Positions 8,866 through 17,260 of a DNA stretch of 44,926 nucleotides are shown here, piece after piece. This DNA comes from Acidobacteriaceae bacterium (GTDB lineage Bacteria > Acidobacteriota > Terriglobia > Terriglobales > Acidobacteriaceae): assembly GCA_030038435.1 (NCBI GenBank), contig JASHOY010000429.1:1-44926 (forward strand), given 5' to 3'. The notes beneath the pieces were generated by a model. It had not been told where the DNA came from, ran no database searches, and saw nothing but the letters and a program-made list of their open reading frames with translations. How positions within the stretch are numbered: the first letter of the stretch is position 1; every line of letters starts with the position of its first letter. The position numbers were made by a program, and so were the translations under genes.

Positions 8866-9313
8866 TGTGTTTTTCTCTCCAGCGCATGGCGGATTCAGCA
8901 CCGTCACGCGCGCCGGTACGGGTCCCGTTGCCCGGCTGCGCAAATCCGCACAGACCCGGAGTTAGACCTTCGCTTACCCGCAAAAAGGACGCGGTCTGAA
9001 GTAATGGCTCGGATCTGGATGCTTTGCGCATCAGGCTTTGCCTGGGTCGCCCGCGAGCCGCAGCTCATGTTTGGGGCAATAGGGCGCGCATCCTCACAGA
9101 GATCAATAGAGTACCACATTCTGCCCCGCTTTCGCCAGCGCAAATCAGGGGACCATTTCCCGATTTTTGCGGGCTCTTTCGGGGATTCGGTCCGTCAAAT
9201 CAGCGTTCTTCCGGTCCCTTCCCTTCAATCATTAGACGCGGATATTCGCCGAACTGACGCAAGTTATGCGCAATTTGTGCCGCAACCATCGCTTTGTGAA
9301 TGGCTTCCTAAGT
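8866..9313 (-). other. dnaG-rpoD intergenic region (448 bases)
   Basis: No convincing gene, tRNA or large repeat is seen. On the plus strand 9018-9043 forms two adjacent short hairpins (GATGC/GCATC and AGGC/GCCT with TTTGC or TTT loops). The length and position suggest an rpoD promoter or leader region, but I could not pick out a convincing -35/-10 pair. Confidence 0.4.
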
Positions 9314-11113
9314 TCATGGTTCCACGGCGCTCTGCAATTGGCGCAGCGCCCGGTCGAGGTCGAGCTTTTGCTGGGTGAGCGCGGCCAGTTGGCCAAAATC
9401 GCCTTGCTGTTCTGCTGCGGCGATCCGCGCCCGCAACTCGCGCTGGCGGCTCTCGATCGCTCGCTCCTGCAACTCCTGAATGGCGCTGCGCACTTCAGTT
9501 TCAACCGGCGGGCGGGTTTCGCCCAATAAAGCCTCGGCGAGCAGCGCCCGCTGGGCCGGATCTTCAACCGCGTCCATGGGGTCCGCGGCGCCTCGCCGGG
9601 TGAGTGCCTGCAGGGCCGTCCAGGTCCCAAGGTGTTTAAAATGTTCGGGTTGCTCTGCAATGGCCTGGGCGGCGAGACGGCGCGCGATTTCGTCCTCGGG
9701 GTCGGTGATGGCCAGTGCCCGCAGCAGGACCCGCTCCACTTCCGACAGTGCTGTGGTCTTGGTTTCCACGTGGTCGCGGCGACGAAGAGCGGCCTGGCGA
9801 AGCTCTTCGCGCAGGACGGCCGAATCGATCCCCAGCTTTTGCGCGGCGTCTGCCTGGAATTGCATTCGTTCCAGCATTTCAGGAGTTTGGCGGATGTACG
9901 GAAGCAGGAAATTCACCTTTCGTACGTTCTGCTCCGCGCTCGCCCCCGGGAACAGCTCCCGGGCGCGATCGATCAGAAAATCAGACTTGCGAAGTGCACC
10001 CCGAATAGCCTCTGTGTAGGCTTCCACGCCCTTTTCTCGCACGTACCGGTCAGGATCGAGACCGCCGTCAAGAACTGCGATCCTAAGGTTGAAGCCCTCC
10101 TCAGTGAGCATGGAAATCGTCTTCGCTGCTGCACTGTTCCCGGCGACATCTGGATCGAAATTAGCGACCACCTGCGGCTTTCGCCCCGGGATTTGTGTGT
10201 GCCGCTTGAGCAGCGCCACCTGGTGCTCTGTGAACGCCGTCCCGCTGGTGGCGATGACGTTCTGAATGCCGCACAGGTAGACGCTGATGCAGTCCATCTG
10301 GCCCTCGACCAGCAGGGCAAAGCCCGCCTGGCGGATTGCCGTCTTGGCCTTGTCGAGGTTGAAGAGCACCATGCCCTTGGAGTAGAGCGGCGTTTCCGGC
10401 GAATTGATATATTTTGCGCCGGCTTTGTCGCCGGTTTCCAGCGTCCGCGCGGTGAAGGCGATCACCCGCCCGCCTTCGTTGGCAATGGGAAATACGACGC
10501 GCTTGCGGAAGCGGTCGTAGATCGGCCCCTGGCTGCCGTCTCCCTGTTCTTTGGAGGCGAAAAGTCCGCTGGCGCACAGCGTCTCCTGGTCGGCCATGCC
10601 GCTGAGCCGATCGCGCAGGGCGTTGAAGTTGTCGGGCGCATAACCGATGCGAAATTTTTGTATTCCCTTTGAATCGAGTCCCCGCCCCGCCAGATACTCC
10701 CGCGCCAGCGCGCCCTCGGGCGAGCGCAACTGCTCTTCGAACCACGCGGTAGCGAATTCGTGCAGATCCAGCAGCCTGGCGCGCAGCCGTGCTTCTGCCG
10801 CTTCTTCCGGGGATGAAAACTCGCGCTTGGGTAGCGGAATTCCGCATTTCTGGGCCACAATCCGCACCGCCTCGGGGAAGGTTACATTTTCGATTTTGCT
10901 GACGAAGCTGAAGACGTCGCCCGACTCGTGGCAGCCGAAACAGTGATAGAACTGCCGCACCGCGTGCACGCTGAACGACGGCGACTTTTCCTTGTGAAAC
11001 GGGCAAAGCCCGGTGTAATTCTGCGCTCCGGCCTTGCGCAGCCGAATGTAGCCCTCGACGATCTTTACGATGTCGGCCTGCTGCTTGACGGTTTGGGCGA
11101 AATCAGACACCAC
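9314..11113 (-). CDS. dnaG: DNA primase
   Basis: Synthesises RNA primers at the replication fork. The N-terminal CHC2 zinc ribbon is intact: C37, H40, C58 and C61 (LCPFHKEKSPSF, YHCFGC). The RNA-polymerase core with its TOPRIM domain follows, with the glutamate of LLVEGQMD and the aspartates of NFDPDVAG visible, then a helical C-terminal helicase-interaction region rich in Q, A and L. The protein has 599 residues, a typical length. The start is one of two adjacent GTG codons (11113 or 11110), with no strong ribosome-binding site. rpoD follows on the same strand. Confidence 0.95.
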   Translation of the reverse strand: MVSDFAQTVKQQADIVKIVEGYIRLRKAGAQNYTGLCPFHKEKSPSFSVHAVRQFYHCFGCHESGDVFSFVSKIENVTFPEAVRIVAQKCGIPLPKREFSSPEEAAEARLRARLLDLHEFATAWFEEQLRSPEGALAREYLAGRGLDSKGIQKFRIGYAPDNFNALRDRLSGMADQETLCASGLFASKEQGDGSQGPIYDRFRKRVVFPIANEGGRVIAFTARTLETGDKAGAKYINSPETPLYSKGMVLFNLDKAKTAIRQAGFALLVEGQMDCISVYLCGIQNVIATSGTAFTEHQVALLKRHTQIPGRKPQVVANFDPDVAGNSAAAKTISMLTEEGFNLRIAVLDGGLDPDRYVREKGVEAYTEAIRGALRKSDFLIDRARELFPGASAEQNVRKVNFLLPYIRQTPEMLERMQFQADAAQKLGIDSAVLREELRQAALRRRDHVETKTTALSEVERVLLRALAITDPEDEIARRLAAQAIAEQPEHFKHLGTWTALQALTRRGAADPMDAVEDPAQRALLAEALLGETRPPVETEVRSAIQELQERAIESRQRELRARIAAAEQQGDFGQLAALTQQKLDLDRALRQLQSAVEP

Positions 11114-11429
11114 GATGCGTTACTGGAGCCGGCGATGCATTTCCGGCCGGACCGGACAAACTCCGGATGGGACAACTTCTGATTGCAGGCTCTAGAATAA
11201 GTCCACTCCGGGAGACCCGCTATGTGGAAGAGGTGGAAACCATGGCAGGCAACCATTCCTCTTGAGCAACTTGCTTCGGGCGGCGGTTCATCCAAGCCAG
11301 TGCGGTGAGGGAGCGCTTATAGCGGTTAGAGGATTTAGATAAATTGGCGCGGATAAACCTGGCGATTGCCGTCAGGACTCACCTTTGGCCCTTAAATTTC
11401 GACATAAACTCTCCGGAGGTTGCATATTC
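11114..11429. other. Divergent intergenic region, dnaG / PA2779-like gene
   Basis: 316 bases between divergent genes, so it must hold promoters for both. No gene, repeat or strong consensus promoter was recognised. The only clear element is the GGAGG ribosome-binding site at 11415-11419 for the rightward gene. Confidence 0.4.
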
Positions 11430-11837
11430 ATGCATTCTGATCAATCCCGCATTATGCGCGCCATGATGACTGCGGTTTTCGCCGCGGCCTTTACCGTCGC
11501 TCCCGCGTTTTCGGCGACATCGCCGCAGCATCTTGTCACTCCCGGCCAGCTTCAGCAGTCCGCGGTCAGTGCTTCGCAGGCGCGCCAGAGCAACATCCAG
11601 GAGATTCGCCAGTTTCTCTCGCTACCCCAGGCGAAGGAAGCTTTCCAGCGTGCTCACGTCAATCCGAAAGAGGTGAAAAAAGCCGTAGCCGGGCTCAGCG
11701 ACCAGGAGCTTGCCCAGCTCTCGGAGCGCGCCCACAAGGCGCAGCGCGACTTTGCCGCCGGATCCATTTCCGGCGATGAACTGATCCTCATCATTCTCGG
11801 CGTCATCCTGCTGATCGTGCTTATCGTCGTTGCGTAG
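11430..11837 (+). CDS. PA2779-like small membrane protein, copy 1
   Basis: A 135-residue protein with a signal-like N-terminal hydrophobic segment (MTAVFAAAFTVAPAFSA), a soluble helical middle and a C-terminal transmembrane helix (LILIILGVILLIVLIVVA). The layout and the AGLSDQEL motif resemble the PA2779 family of Pseudomonas, whose function is unknown. The ATG at 11430 has GGAGG 10 bases upstream; the frame extends to 11385 but without support. Copy 2 (12027) shares the start context (CCGGAGGTT, then ATG and a Met-His-Ser N-terminus), the ASxxRQxNI segment, the KAVAGLSDQ segment and DFAAG, so the pair is a tandem duplication. A cysteine peptidase gene of the PA2778 type lies just downstream. 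Confidence 0.75.
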   Translation: MHSDQSRIMRAMMTAVFAAAFTVAPAFSATSPQHLVTPGQLQQSAVSASQARQSNIQEIRQFLSLPQAKEAFQRAHVNPKEVKKAVAGLSDQELAQLSERAHKAQRDFAAGSISGDELILIILGVILLIVLIVVA

Positions 11838-11852
11838 CACCAGGCTATCTTG

Positions 11853-11887
11853 CGCCGCGGACGCGAGGAAGCTTCGCGTCCGCGGCG
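11853..11887 (+). terminator. Perfect 14-bp hairpin between the two PA2779-like genes
   Basis: Arms 11853-11866 (CGCCGCGGACGCGA) and 11874-11887 are perfectly complementary around a 7-base loop (GGAAGCT). It starts 15 bases after the stop of copy 1. It is followed by TTGCGTCTTTACG, with no long U-run, so it may be an attenuating terminator, an mRNA-stabilising end or a site for differential expression of copy 1 against the rest of the operon. Confidence 0.7.
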
Positions 11888-12026
11888 TTGCGTCTTTACG
11901 CCTGTATACAATTACCAATGGACGTACTTGTTGCCTGGTTTGCGGGCGCCCCTGTCGGCGCATGTTCTGAAACCGAAGCCTTCCGCTCGGTTTTTCTCAC
12001 TCCTACTTTCACCGGAGGTTCGAAGG

Positions 12027-12455
12027 ATGCACTCTGAAGTCAGGCAGTTTACCCGTACGTTGATGGCCGCGGTGCTCGCTGCCGCGTTCGCTGTTCCCCC
12101 CGCCTTAGTGGCCCAGGCAAACCCGGCGGGCGCGGCCTCTGATCATCTGGTTCCGTCTACGGCGCTGCAGCAGGCGGCCGTGAACGCCTCGCGGAGCAGG
12201 CAGCAAAACATCGACTCGCTGCAGAAATTCTTTTCCTCGCCCCAAGCGCAGAAAGCTCTCGAATCATCGCACATGAATTCCCAGGAAGTGACCAAGGCGG
12301 TCGCCGGATTGAGTGATCAGGATGCGGCGCAGCTTGCCCAGCGCGTGAACAAGGCGCAATCTGATTTTGCCGCCGGAAATCTCTCTAACCAGGACCTGCT
12401 GCTCCTGCTGGTCTTTCTTGCCGCGCTCATCCTCATCATCGTCGCCGTGCGCTGA
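12027..12455 (+). CDS. PA2779-like small membrane protein, copy 2
   Basis: A 142-residue paralogue of the protein at 11430, with the same architecture: N-terminal export signal (LMAAVLAAAFAVPPALVAQA), a soluble helical region with KAVAGLSDQDAAQL, and a C-terminal membrane helix (LLLLLVFLAALILIIVAV). The start at 12027 is set by homology to copy 1; the ribosome-binding GGAGG is at 12014-12018, and a nearer GAAGG also precedes the ATG. The frame is open back to 11850 but that part is not homologous. It ends 11 bases before the C39-like peptidase gene, so these two are certainly co-transcribed. No catalytic residues are evident; a scaffold or substrate role is only a guess. Confidence 0.75.
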   Translation: MHSEVRQFTRTLMAAVLAAAFAVPPALVAQANPAGAASDHLVPSTALQQAAVNASRSRQQNIDSLQKFFSSPQAQKALESSHMNSQEVTKAVAGLSDQDAAQLAQRVNKAQSDFAAGNLSNQDLLLLLVFLAALILIIVAVR

Positions 12456-12466
12456 GGGTCGCTTCG

Positions 12467-13024
12467 GTGCTCAGGCGCTTCATTCCGGCCGCCGTGCTGC
12501 TGCCGGCGCTGTGCTGCGCAGCGCTGGCAGCGGGTGGCGTGAACCTCTGGCTCAACGTGCCGTTTGTAAAACAACAGAAAGATGGCTGCGGCGCGGCCGT
12601 CATTTCCATGGTCATGCAGTATTGGCAGCAACAGCAGCATCAGCCCGCCAATCCCAATGCGGCATACAGCTATATCGAAAACGAGCTCTATTCACCGCGC
12701 GCGCATGGCATTTATGCGTCAGCCATGGAAGGCTATTTTCGCAAAAACAGCTACCGGGTATTCGCATTTGCCGGCCGCTGGACGGATCTTTCGCAGCAAC
12801 TTGCCAAAGGGCGTCCGTTGATTGCCGCAGTCAAACCTGTCGCCGGCAGCACGGAGTTGCACTATGTGGTCGTCGTCGGCCTCGATCAACCGGACCATAT
12901 CATTCTTGTCAACGATCCGCAGCAGCGCAAGCTGCTGAAAGAGGATCAATCCGTCTTCGCACGCGATTGGAAGGCCACCGGCAACTGGACCCTGCTCGCG
13001 GTGCCAGCGACGCCCTCGCCATAG
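12467..13024 (+). CDS. C39-like cysteine peptidase (PA2778-type), exported
   Basis: A papain-fold peptidase related to the bacteriocin-processing C39 domain. The catalytic cysteine is C41 in QKDGCGAAVISM. The histidine is H132 in ELHYVVVVGLD, and D150 in LVNDP completes a C-H-D triad. The N-terminal segment RRFIPAAVLLPALCCAALAAG is a signal peptide, placing the enzyme in the periplasm. The 185-residue protein is the peptidase domain alone; the TPR part that Pseudomonas PA2778 proteins carry may be supplied here by the next gene. The start codon is GTG at 12467. The adjacent PA2779-like genes match the family's known gene pairing. The substrate is unknown. Confidence 0.75.
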   Translation: MLRRFIPAAVLLPALCCAALAAGGVNLWLNVPFVKQQKDGCGAAVISMVMQYWQQQQHQPANPNAAYSYIENELYSPRAHGIYASAMEGYFRKNSYRVFAFAGRWTDLSQQLAKGRPLIAAVKPVAGSTELHYVVVVGLDQPDHIILVNDPQQRKLLKEDQSVFARDWKATGNWTLLAVPATPSP

Positions 13025-13124
13025 CGTCGTCCGGAGGATGCAAGGCACAATCACCGGCTCTCGCATCCTATTGCTTGTAGCCTACCCGCTGAGCGGCAAT
13101 TTTAGCCTCCTACCGTCTCCGCAG

Positions 13125-14891
13125 ATGCCGAGAGCAAACCGTTGCAACTCGCGAAAGAACCTGGCTCGCCGCCTGCGGCTTATCGCGGCAGCCTGTTTTT
13201 TTCTCCTCGCACAGGGCGCCAGCGCAGCGCAACAACCTGGTGCGCAGGTTCCCACACTGCAGCGATTGCAGAATCTCGCCGCGGCGCAGCAATGGCCCGA
13301 AATTGCCCAACTGATCGAGTCCGTGCATCCCCGCAACGCGGAGATGGATTACTATTTTGGGCTTGCGCTGGCTCACACCGGCCATGCCGCCGAGGCTGCG
13401 CGCGCGCTCGAGGCCGGCAGCAGGCTGGCGCCGCACGATTCGCGATTTCCCGAGGAGCTGGCGGGGCTGGCGTTTGAGAAGAAGGATTACCCACGTGCCG
13501 CGCGCCTGCTTCGCCGCGCCGTGAAGCTGGCGCCGCATGACGAGTACGCTGAGAATTTTCTGGCCACCATATATTTTCTTGAAGACAACCTCCCCGCTGC
13601 GCTTCAGTCGTGGAATCGCATCGGCAAGCCCTACGTTGACCAGGTCAGCGATCAACCTGAGCCTGGCATTTCGCCGGCGCTGCTCGACCACGCCTTCGCT
13701 TTTTCGCCGGCCGCGACTCTGCAACTGAAGCAGTTCTATGCCACCGATGCCCGGCTTCGCGGCCTGGGCATCTTTCCCCAATTCCATTTCGATCTCGATG
13801 CGCTCTCCAACGGCCATTTCAACGTCGCCTTCCGCAGCCGTGAGCTCGACGGACTGGGCGGCGGCGGCAAACTGGGCGTGGCGCTCATCGTCCTTCGCGG
13901 TCTTCCGTTTCTGCAAATCGATCCCGACTATTACGATTTCTGCCGCGAGGGCGTGAATTTCAACTCGATTTTTCGCTGGGATGCGCAGAAACGCCGCATC
14001 TTCGCAGAAGCATCGGGGCCATTCCAGAACGGGGCAAAGTATCGCTGGAACTTCCATACCGATTTGCGCAACGAAAACTGGGCGCTGAGAAAGTCCTTCG
14101 CAGGCCCGGCGCCCTTGCTGGCCAGCTTCAACATGCGCCGCGAGCTGGGCGGATTCAATCTGGCTTCTTTCCTCAGTGGCCGCCACGACTGGTCGCTGGG
14201 CGCGGAAATGTCGCATCGCGATTTCCGCAATGTCGCAGCAGGCGCGGTGCTTACGCCGCAGATGCTTGCACCGGGCCTCGAATTGAAGCAGACGGCGCAA
14301 GCCACGGCGGCGCTGCTGCGGGCGCCCGGCCATCGTTTCACGCTTAGCGGCCAGGCCCAGTCGCAGGCTGCGCGCCAGTGGTCGAATCCGCGGCAATCGT
14401 TCGAGAAACTCACCGGAGCCTTGGCCTGGCAATGGTTTCCGCAAGCCCAGGGCGACAACTACGAGATGACGCAGATGGTCCGCGCCGGCCACACCTTCGG
14501 CCAGCCGCCGTTGGACGAGCTGTTCATCCTCGGCCTCGACCAGGACAACAACCTTCCGCTGCGCGCGCACATTGCCACGCGCGATGGGCGCAAGGGCAGC
14601 GCGCCGATGGGCCGCGATTACTTTCTTGAAAACTGGGACGTGGACAAAGACATCTACAGCAACGGTCTGGTGCGGGTGCAGCTCGGACCGTTTCTCGACG
14701 TCGGCCATATCAGCGATCCGGGCACGTCGCTTGGCTCGCATCAATGGCTCTTCGACACCGGCATTCAAGCCAATCTGCGGGTTCTGGGGGTTGGCGTCGC
14801 CTTCACTTACGGCAAAGATCTCCGCACTGGCAACAATGCCTTCTATGCGCTGCCGCTGAGCTGGACACGTTCGACCATCCCCAACCCGTAA
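13125..14891 (+). CDS. TPR protein with C-terminal outer-membrane beta-barrel
   Basis: After a signal peptide (RRLRLIAAACFFLLAQGASA) come about three TPR-like helical repeats (residues roughly 40-160, e.g. YYFGLALAHTGHAAEAARAL), then a long beta-rich part. The C-terminus (GPFLDVGHISDP ... VAFTYGKDL) resembles the Omp85/surface-antigen barrel, which would place it in the outer membrane. I could not assign a family. I use the ATG at 13125, giving 588 residues and a properly placed signal peptide. The ATG at 13038 has GGAGG touching it (no spacing) and would put the signal 50 residues in. It follows the C39-like peptidase on the same strand, so it belongs to that operon. Confidence 0.6.
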   Translation: MPRANRCNSRKNLARRLRLIAAACFFLLAQGASAAQQPGAQVPTLQRLQNLAAAQQWPEIAQLIESVHPRNAEMDYYFGLALAHTGHAAEAARALEAGSRLAPHDSRFPEELAGLAFEKKDYPRAARLLRRAVKLAPHDEYAENFLATIYFLEDNLPAALQSWNRIGKPYVDQVSDQPEPGISPALLDHAFAFSPAATLQLKQFYATDARLRGLGIFPQFHFDLDALSNGHFNVAFRSRELDGLGGGGKLGVALIVLRGLPFLQIDPDYYDFCREGVNFNSIFRWDAQKRRIFAEASGPFQNGAKYRWNFHTDLRNENWALRKSFAGPAPLLASFNMRRELGGFNLASFLSGRHDWSLGAEMSHRDFRNVAAGAVLTPQMLAPGLELKQTAQATAALLRAPGHRFTLSGQAQSQAARQWSNPRQSFEKLTGALAWQWFPQAQGDNYEMTQMVRAGHTFGQPPLDELFILGLDQDNNLPLRAHIATRDGRKGSAPMGRDYFLENWDVDKDIYSNGLVRVQLGPFLDVGHISDPGTSLGSHQWLFDTGIQANLRVLGVGVAFTYGKDLRTGNNAFYALPLSWTRSTIPNP

Positions 14892-15022
14892 GCCGCGCCT
14901 GCGCTCCTCGCACCCCAGGGCCGCCGCGCGGTGTACACTTTTTCTTCGCGCCGGGCGCTCGTCATCGCGGCGTCACTTAGAGCTGCCTTGGCAAAATCTC
15001 TCATCGGTGCGCCGGGGACGTC

Positions 15023-17260
15023 ATGCACAAAGTCGCGTTCTCAGCTTTTCTTGTCCTTTGTTCGGTTCTCCCTCCACTTTGCGCGGCCCAGCATGCGGCG
15101 GCGGGCTCTGAAGGCACGAAGCACCCCATGACCTTCGCGGACATGATGCGCATGAAGCGGCTGGGCGAGACCGCGGTTTCAAGCGACGGCAAGTGGCTGG
15201 CCTATTCGGTCTCAACTGTCGATCTCGAGAAGAACAGCATCACCAGCCAGCTATGGCTGCAGGCCATCGCCGGCGGCCCGGCTCAACGCATTGCCGTCAC
15301 TCAGCCCGGCGACAGCGGCGTGCAATTCGCGCCCGATGACAAGCGGATCCTCTTCTTAAGCATGCGATCCGGCTCTGCGGAGATATGGCTCGCGGACTTC
15401 GACGCGGGCACCGGCGCCACCGGCAATGCGAAACAGCTCACCTCCATTTCCACCGGCGCCGACAACGCCCGCTGGTCGCCGGACGGCAAGTGGATTGCGT
15501 TCACCTCGAATGTTTATCCGGACTGCCCGGCGATTACTATGGCGGATTTTGCCACCGGGAATAAATGCAACGCGGACCGCGATGCGGCCATAGCCGCCGA
15601 TCCTGTGAAGGCGCGCGTCTTCACGCACCTGCTCTTTCGCCACTGGGACCATTTCACCGGCGACAAGGTCAGCCACATATTTCTGGTCGATGCGTCGACA
15701 GGCTCCATGCGCGACCTCAGGCCGAACGACCCGCACAATGTTCCGCCGGATTACCCGTCGCAGGATCAGGGCGGCGGCGGGTTTGCATTCGCGCCGGATT
15801 CGAAGCAGATTGCATTCACGGAGAATCTCGATCCGGTGCCGGCGATCAGCACGCACGCGGATATCTTCACGCTGGAGTTGAACGATCCCGCGGCGAAACC
15901 GGTGAAGGTGAGCACCTCGGCGGGTGGAAATTTCTCGCCGGCTTACTCGCCTGACGGGAAGTGGCTGGCCTGGCGCTCGCAGGCGCGCGATGGATACGAG
16001 AGCGATAAGTTCCGGCTGGCGGTTTACGACCGCGAGAAGAAGACGGTCACGGATTTGCTGCCGAAGTTCGATAACTGGGTGGATGAGTTTGTTTGGGCTC
16101 CGAACTCGACGGGAATCTATTTTGCCGCTCCAGATGAAGGCCAGGAGCCGGTATACGAAGTCGATTTTGACAGCAGAGAACAGGGGTGGGACGCGACTCC
16201 GTACCAGCTTAGCGATGGCGCGAACTTTAGTGATTTACATGCGGCGAAGGATACTTTCCTCATAGCTACAGGCGAAACAGTCCAAGCGCCGGGTGAGGTT
16301 TTCAATTTCATGCTCACCGACAACAGATCCAGGCTCACTCACACTGGCGCGCCGATTGCTCGACCTTTGAACATGGACCGATTTCAAGTCACGCATCTTA
16401 ATGACACCCTCCTCTCCCAACTCGCCATGTCTCCTATGGAGCCCTTCTGGTTCACTGCGCGGGACGGGACCAGAGTCGAAGGCTTCCTGGTCAAGCCTCC
16501 GGGGTTCGATCCCGGGAAAAAGTATCCGGTCAAATTCCTCATCCACGGCGGCCCGGAAGGCGCATGGGACGAGTCCTGGTCCTATCGCTGGAACCCTGAG
16601 CTATTTGCCGCCAACGGATACGTGGTGGTGATGATCAATCCCCGCGGGTCTACCGGCTACGGGCAGGCCTTTGTCGAGGGCGTCGACGACGATTGGGGCG
16701 GCAAGCCTTATAGCGACCTGATGACCGGCCTCGACTATGCCGAGCAGCATTTCCCCTTCATCGACAAAACCCGCGAGTGCGCGCTGGGCGCGAGTTATGG
16801 CGGTTATATGGCCGACTGGATCCTCGGCCACACCAGCCGCTTCAAGTGCATCGTGACTCACGACGGCATGTTCGATCCCGAATCGGCCTACGGCACCACC
16901 GACGAGCTCTGGTTCATGGAGTGGGAGTTTCGCGGCGAACCGTGGGATTACTACGGCAAGCCCGACAGCGAGAACCCTTACCGCAAGTGGGCGCCCATGC
17001 TTTACGCCAAAAACTTCAAGACGCCGACGCTGGTCATCCACAGCCAGCTCGACTACCGCCTCGACCTCAGCCAGGGCCTGGCGCTCTTCACCACCCTGCA
17101 GCGCCTCGGCGTGCCCAGCAAGATGCTCTACTTCCCCAATGAAGACCACTGGGTGCTGAAACCGCAGGATTCGCAATTATGGTGGAAGACGGTGAACGAA
17201 TGGGTGGACGAGTGGACTGAGAAACAGGGATCAGCCAATAGCTCAGGAGGCGGGAACTGA
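15023..17260 (+). CDS. S9-family prolyl-oligopeptidase-like peptidase, exported
   Basis: A dipeptidyl/acylaminoacyl-peptidase type serine peptidase. A signal peptide (MHKVAFSAFLVLCSVLPPLCA) is followed by a beta-propeller with WD/PD40-like repeats (WSPDGKWIAFTS, YSPDGKWLAWRS) and a C-terminal alpha/beta hydrolase domain. The catalytic triad is S591 (GASYGGYM), D677 (HSQLDYRLD) and H709 (NEDHWV). The length of 745 residues is normal for the group. The start has GGGGA upstream. The stop overlaps the likely CTG start of recX. Codons in 16141-16440 are poorer in GC (about 53% by hand count) than the ends, but the reading frame and homology continue through that part. The likely role is digestion of oligopeptides in the periplasm. 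Confidence 0.88.
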   Translation: MHKVAFSAFLVLCSVLPPLCAAQHAAAGSEGTKHPMTFADMMRMKRLGETAVSSDGKWLAYSVSTVDLEKNSITSQLWLQAIAGGPAQRIAVTQPGDSGVQFAPDDKRILFLSMRSGSAEIWLADFDAGTGATGNAKQLTSISTGADNARWSPDGKWIAFTSNVYPDCPAITMADFATGNKCNADRDAAIAADPVKARVFTHLLFRHWDHFTGDKVSHIFLVDASTGSMRDLRPNDPHNVPPDYPSQDQGGGGFAFAPDSKQIAFTENLDPVPAISTHADIFTLELNDPAAKPVKVSTSAGGNFSPAYSPDGKWLAWRSQARDGYESDKFRLAVYDREKKTVTDLLPKFDNWVDEFVWAPNSTGIYFAAPDEGQEPVYEVDFDSREQGWDATPYQLSDGANFSDLHAAKDTFLIATGETVQAPGEVFNFMLTDNRSRLTHTGAPIARPLNMDRFQVTHLNDTLLSQLAMSPMEPFWFTARDGTRVEGFLVKPPGFDPGKKYPVKFLIHGGPEGAWDESWSYRWNPELFAANGYVVVMINPRGSTGYGQAFVEGVDDDWGGKPYSDLMTGLDYAEQHFPFIDKTRECALGASYGGYMADWILGHTSRFKCIVTHDGMFDPESAYGTTDELWFMEWEFRGEPWDYYGKPDSENPYRKWAPMLYAKNFKTPTLVIHSQLDYRLDLSQGLALFTTLQRLGVPSKMLYFPNEDHWVLKPQDSQLWWKTVNEWVDEWTEKQGSANSSGGGN

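Noticed and set aside
9018..9043. Two small hairpins in the dnaG-rpoD gap as a regulatory RNA
   Set aside because: Stems are only 4-5 bp with no larger conserved fold visible; they are as likely to be chance in GC-rich DNA.
7465..9378. Plus-strand open frame of 637 codons opposite rpoD
   Set aside because: Antisense shadow of a GC-rich essential gene; no ribosome-binding site or family signature.
13110..14768. Minus-strand open frame of 552 codons opposite the TPR/barrel gene
   Set aside because: Arginine-rich shadow. The plus-strand frame has a signal peptide, TPR repeats and operon context.
16141..16440. Insertion or transfer in the S9 peptidase gene based on a GC dip (about 53%)
   Set aside because: The protein sequence there aligns with the normal link between propeller and hydrolase domain and its length is normal, so local composition alone is not enough.
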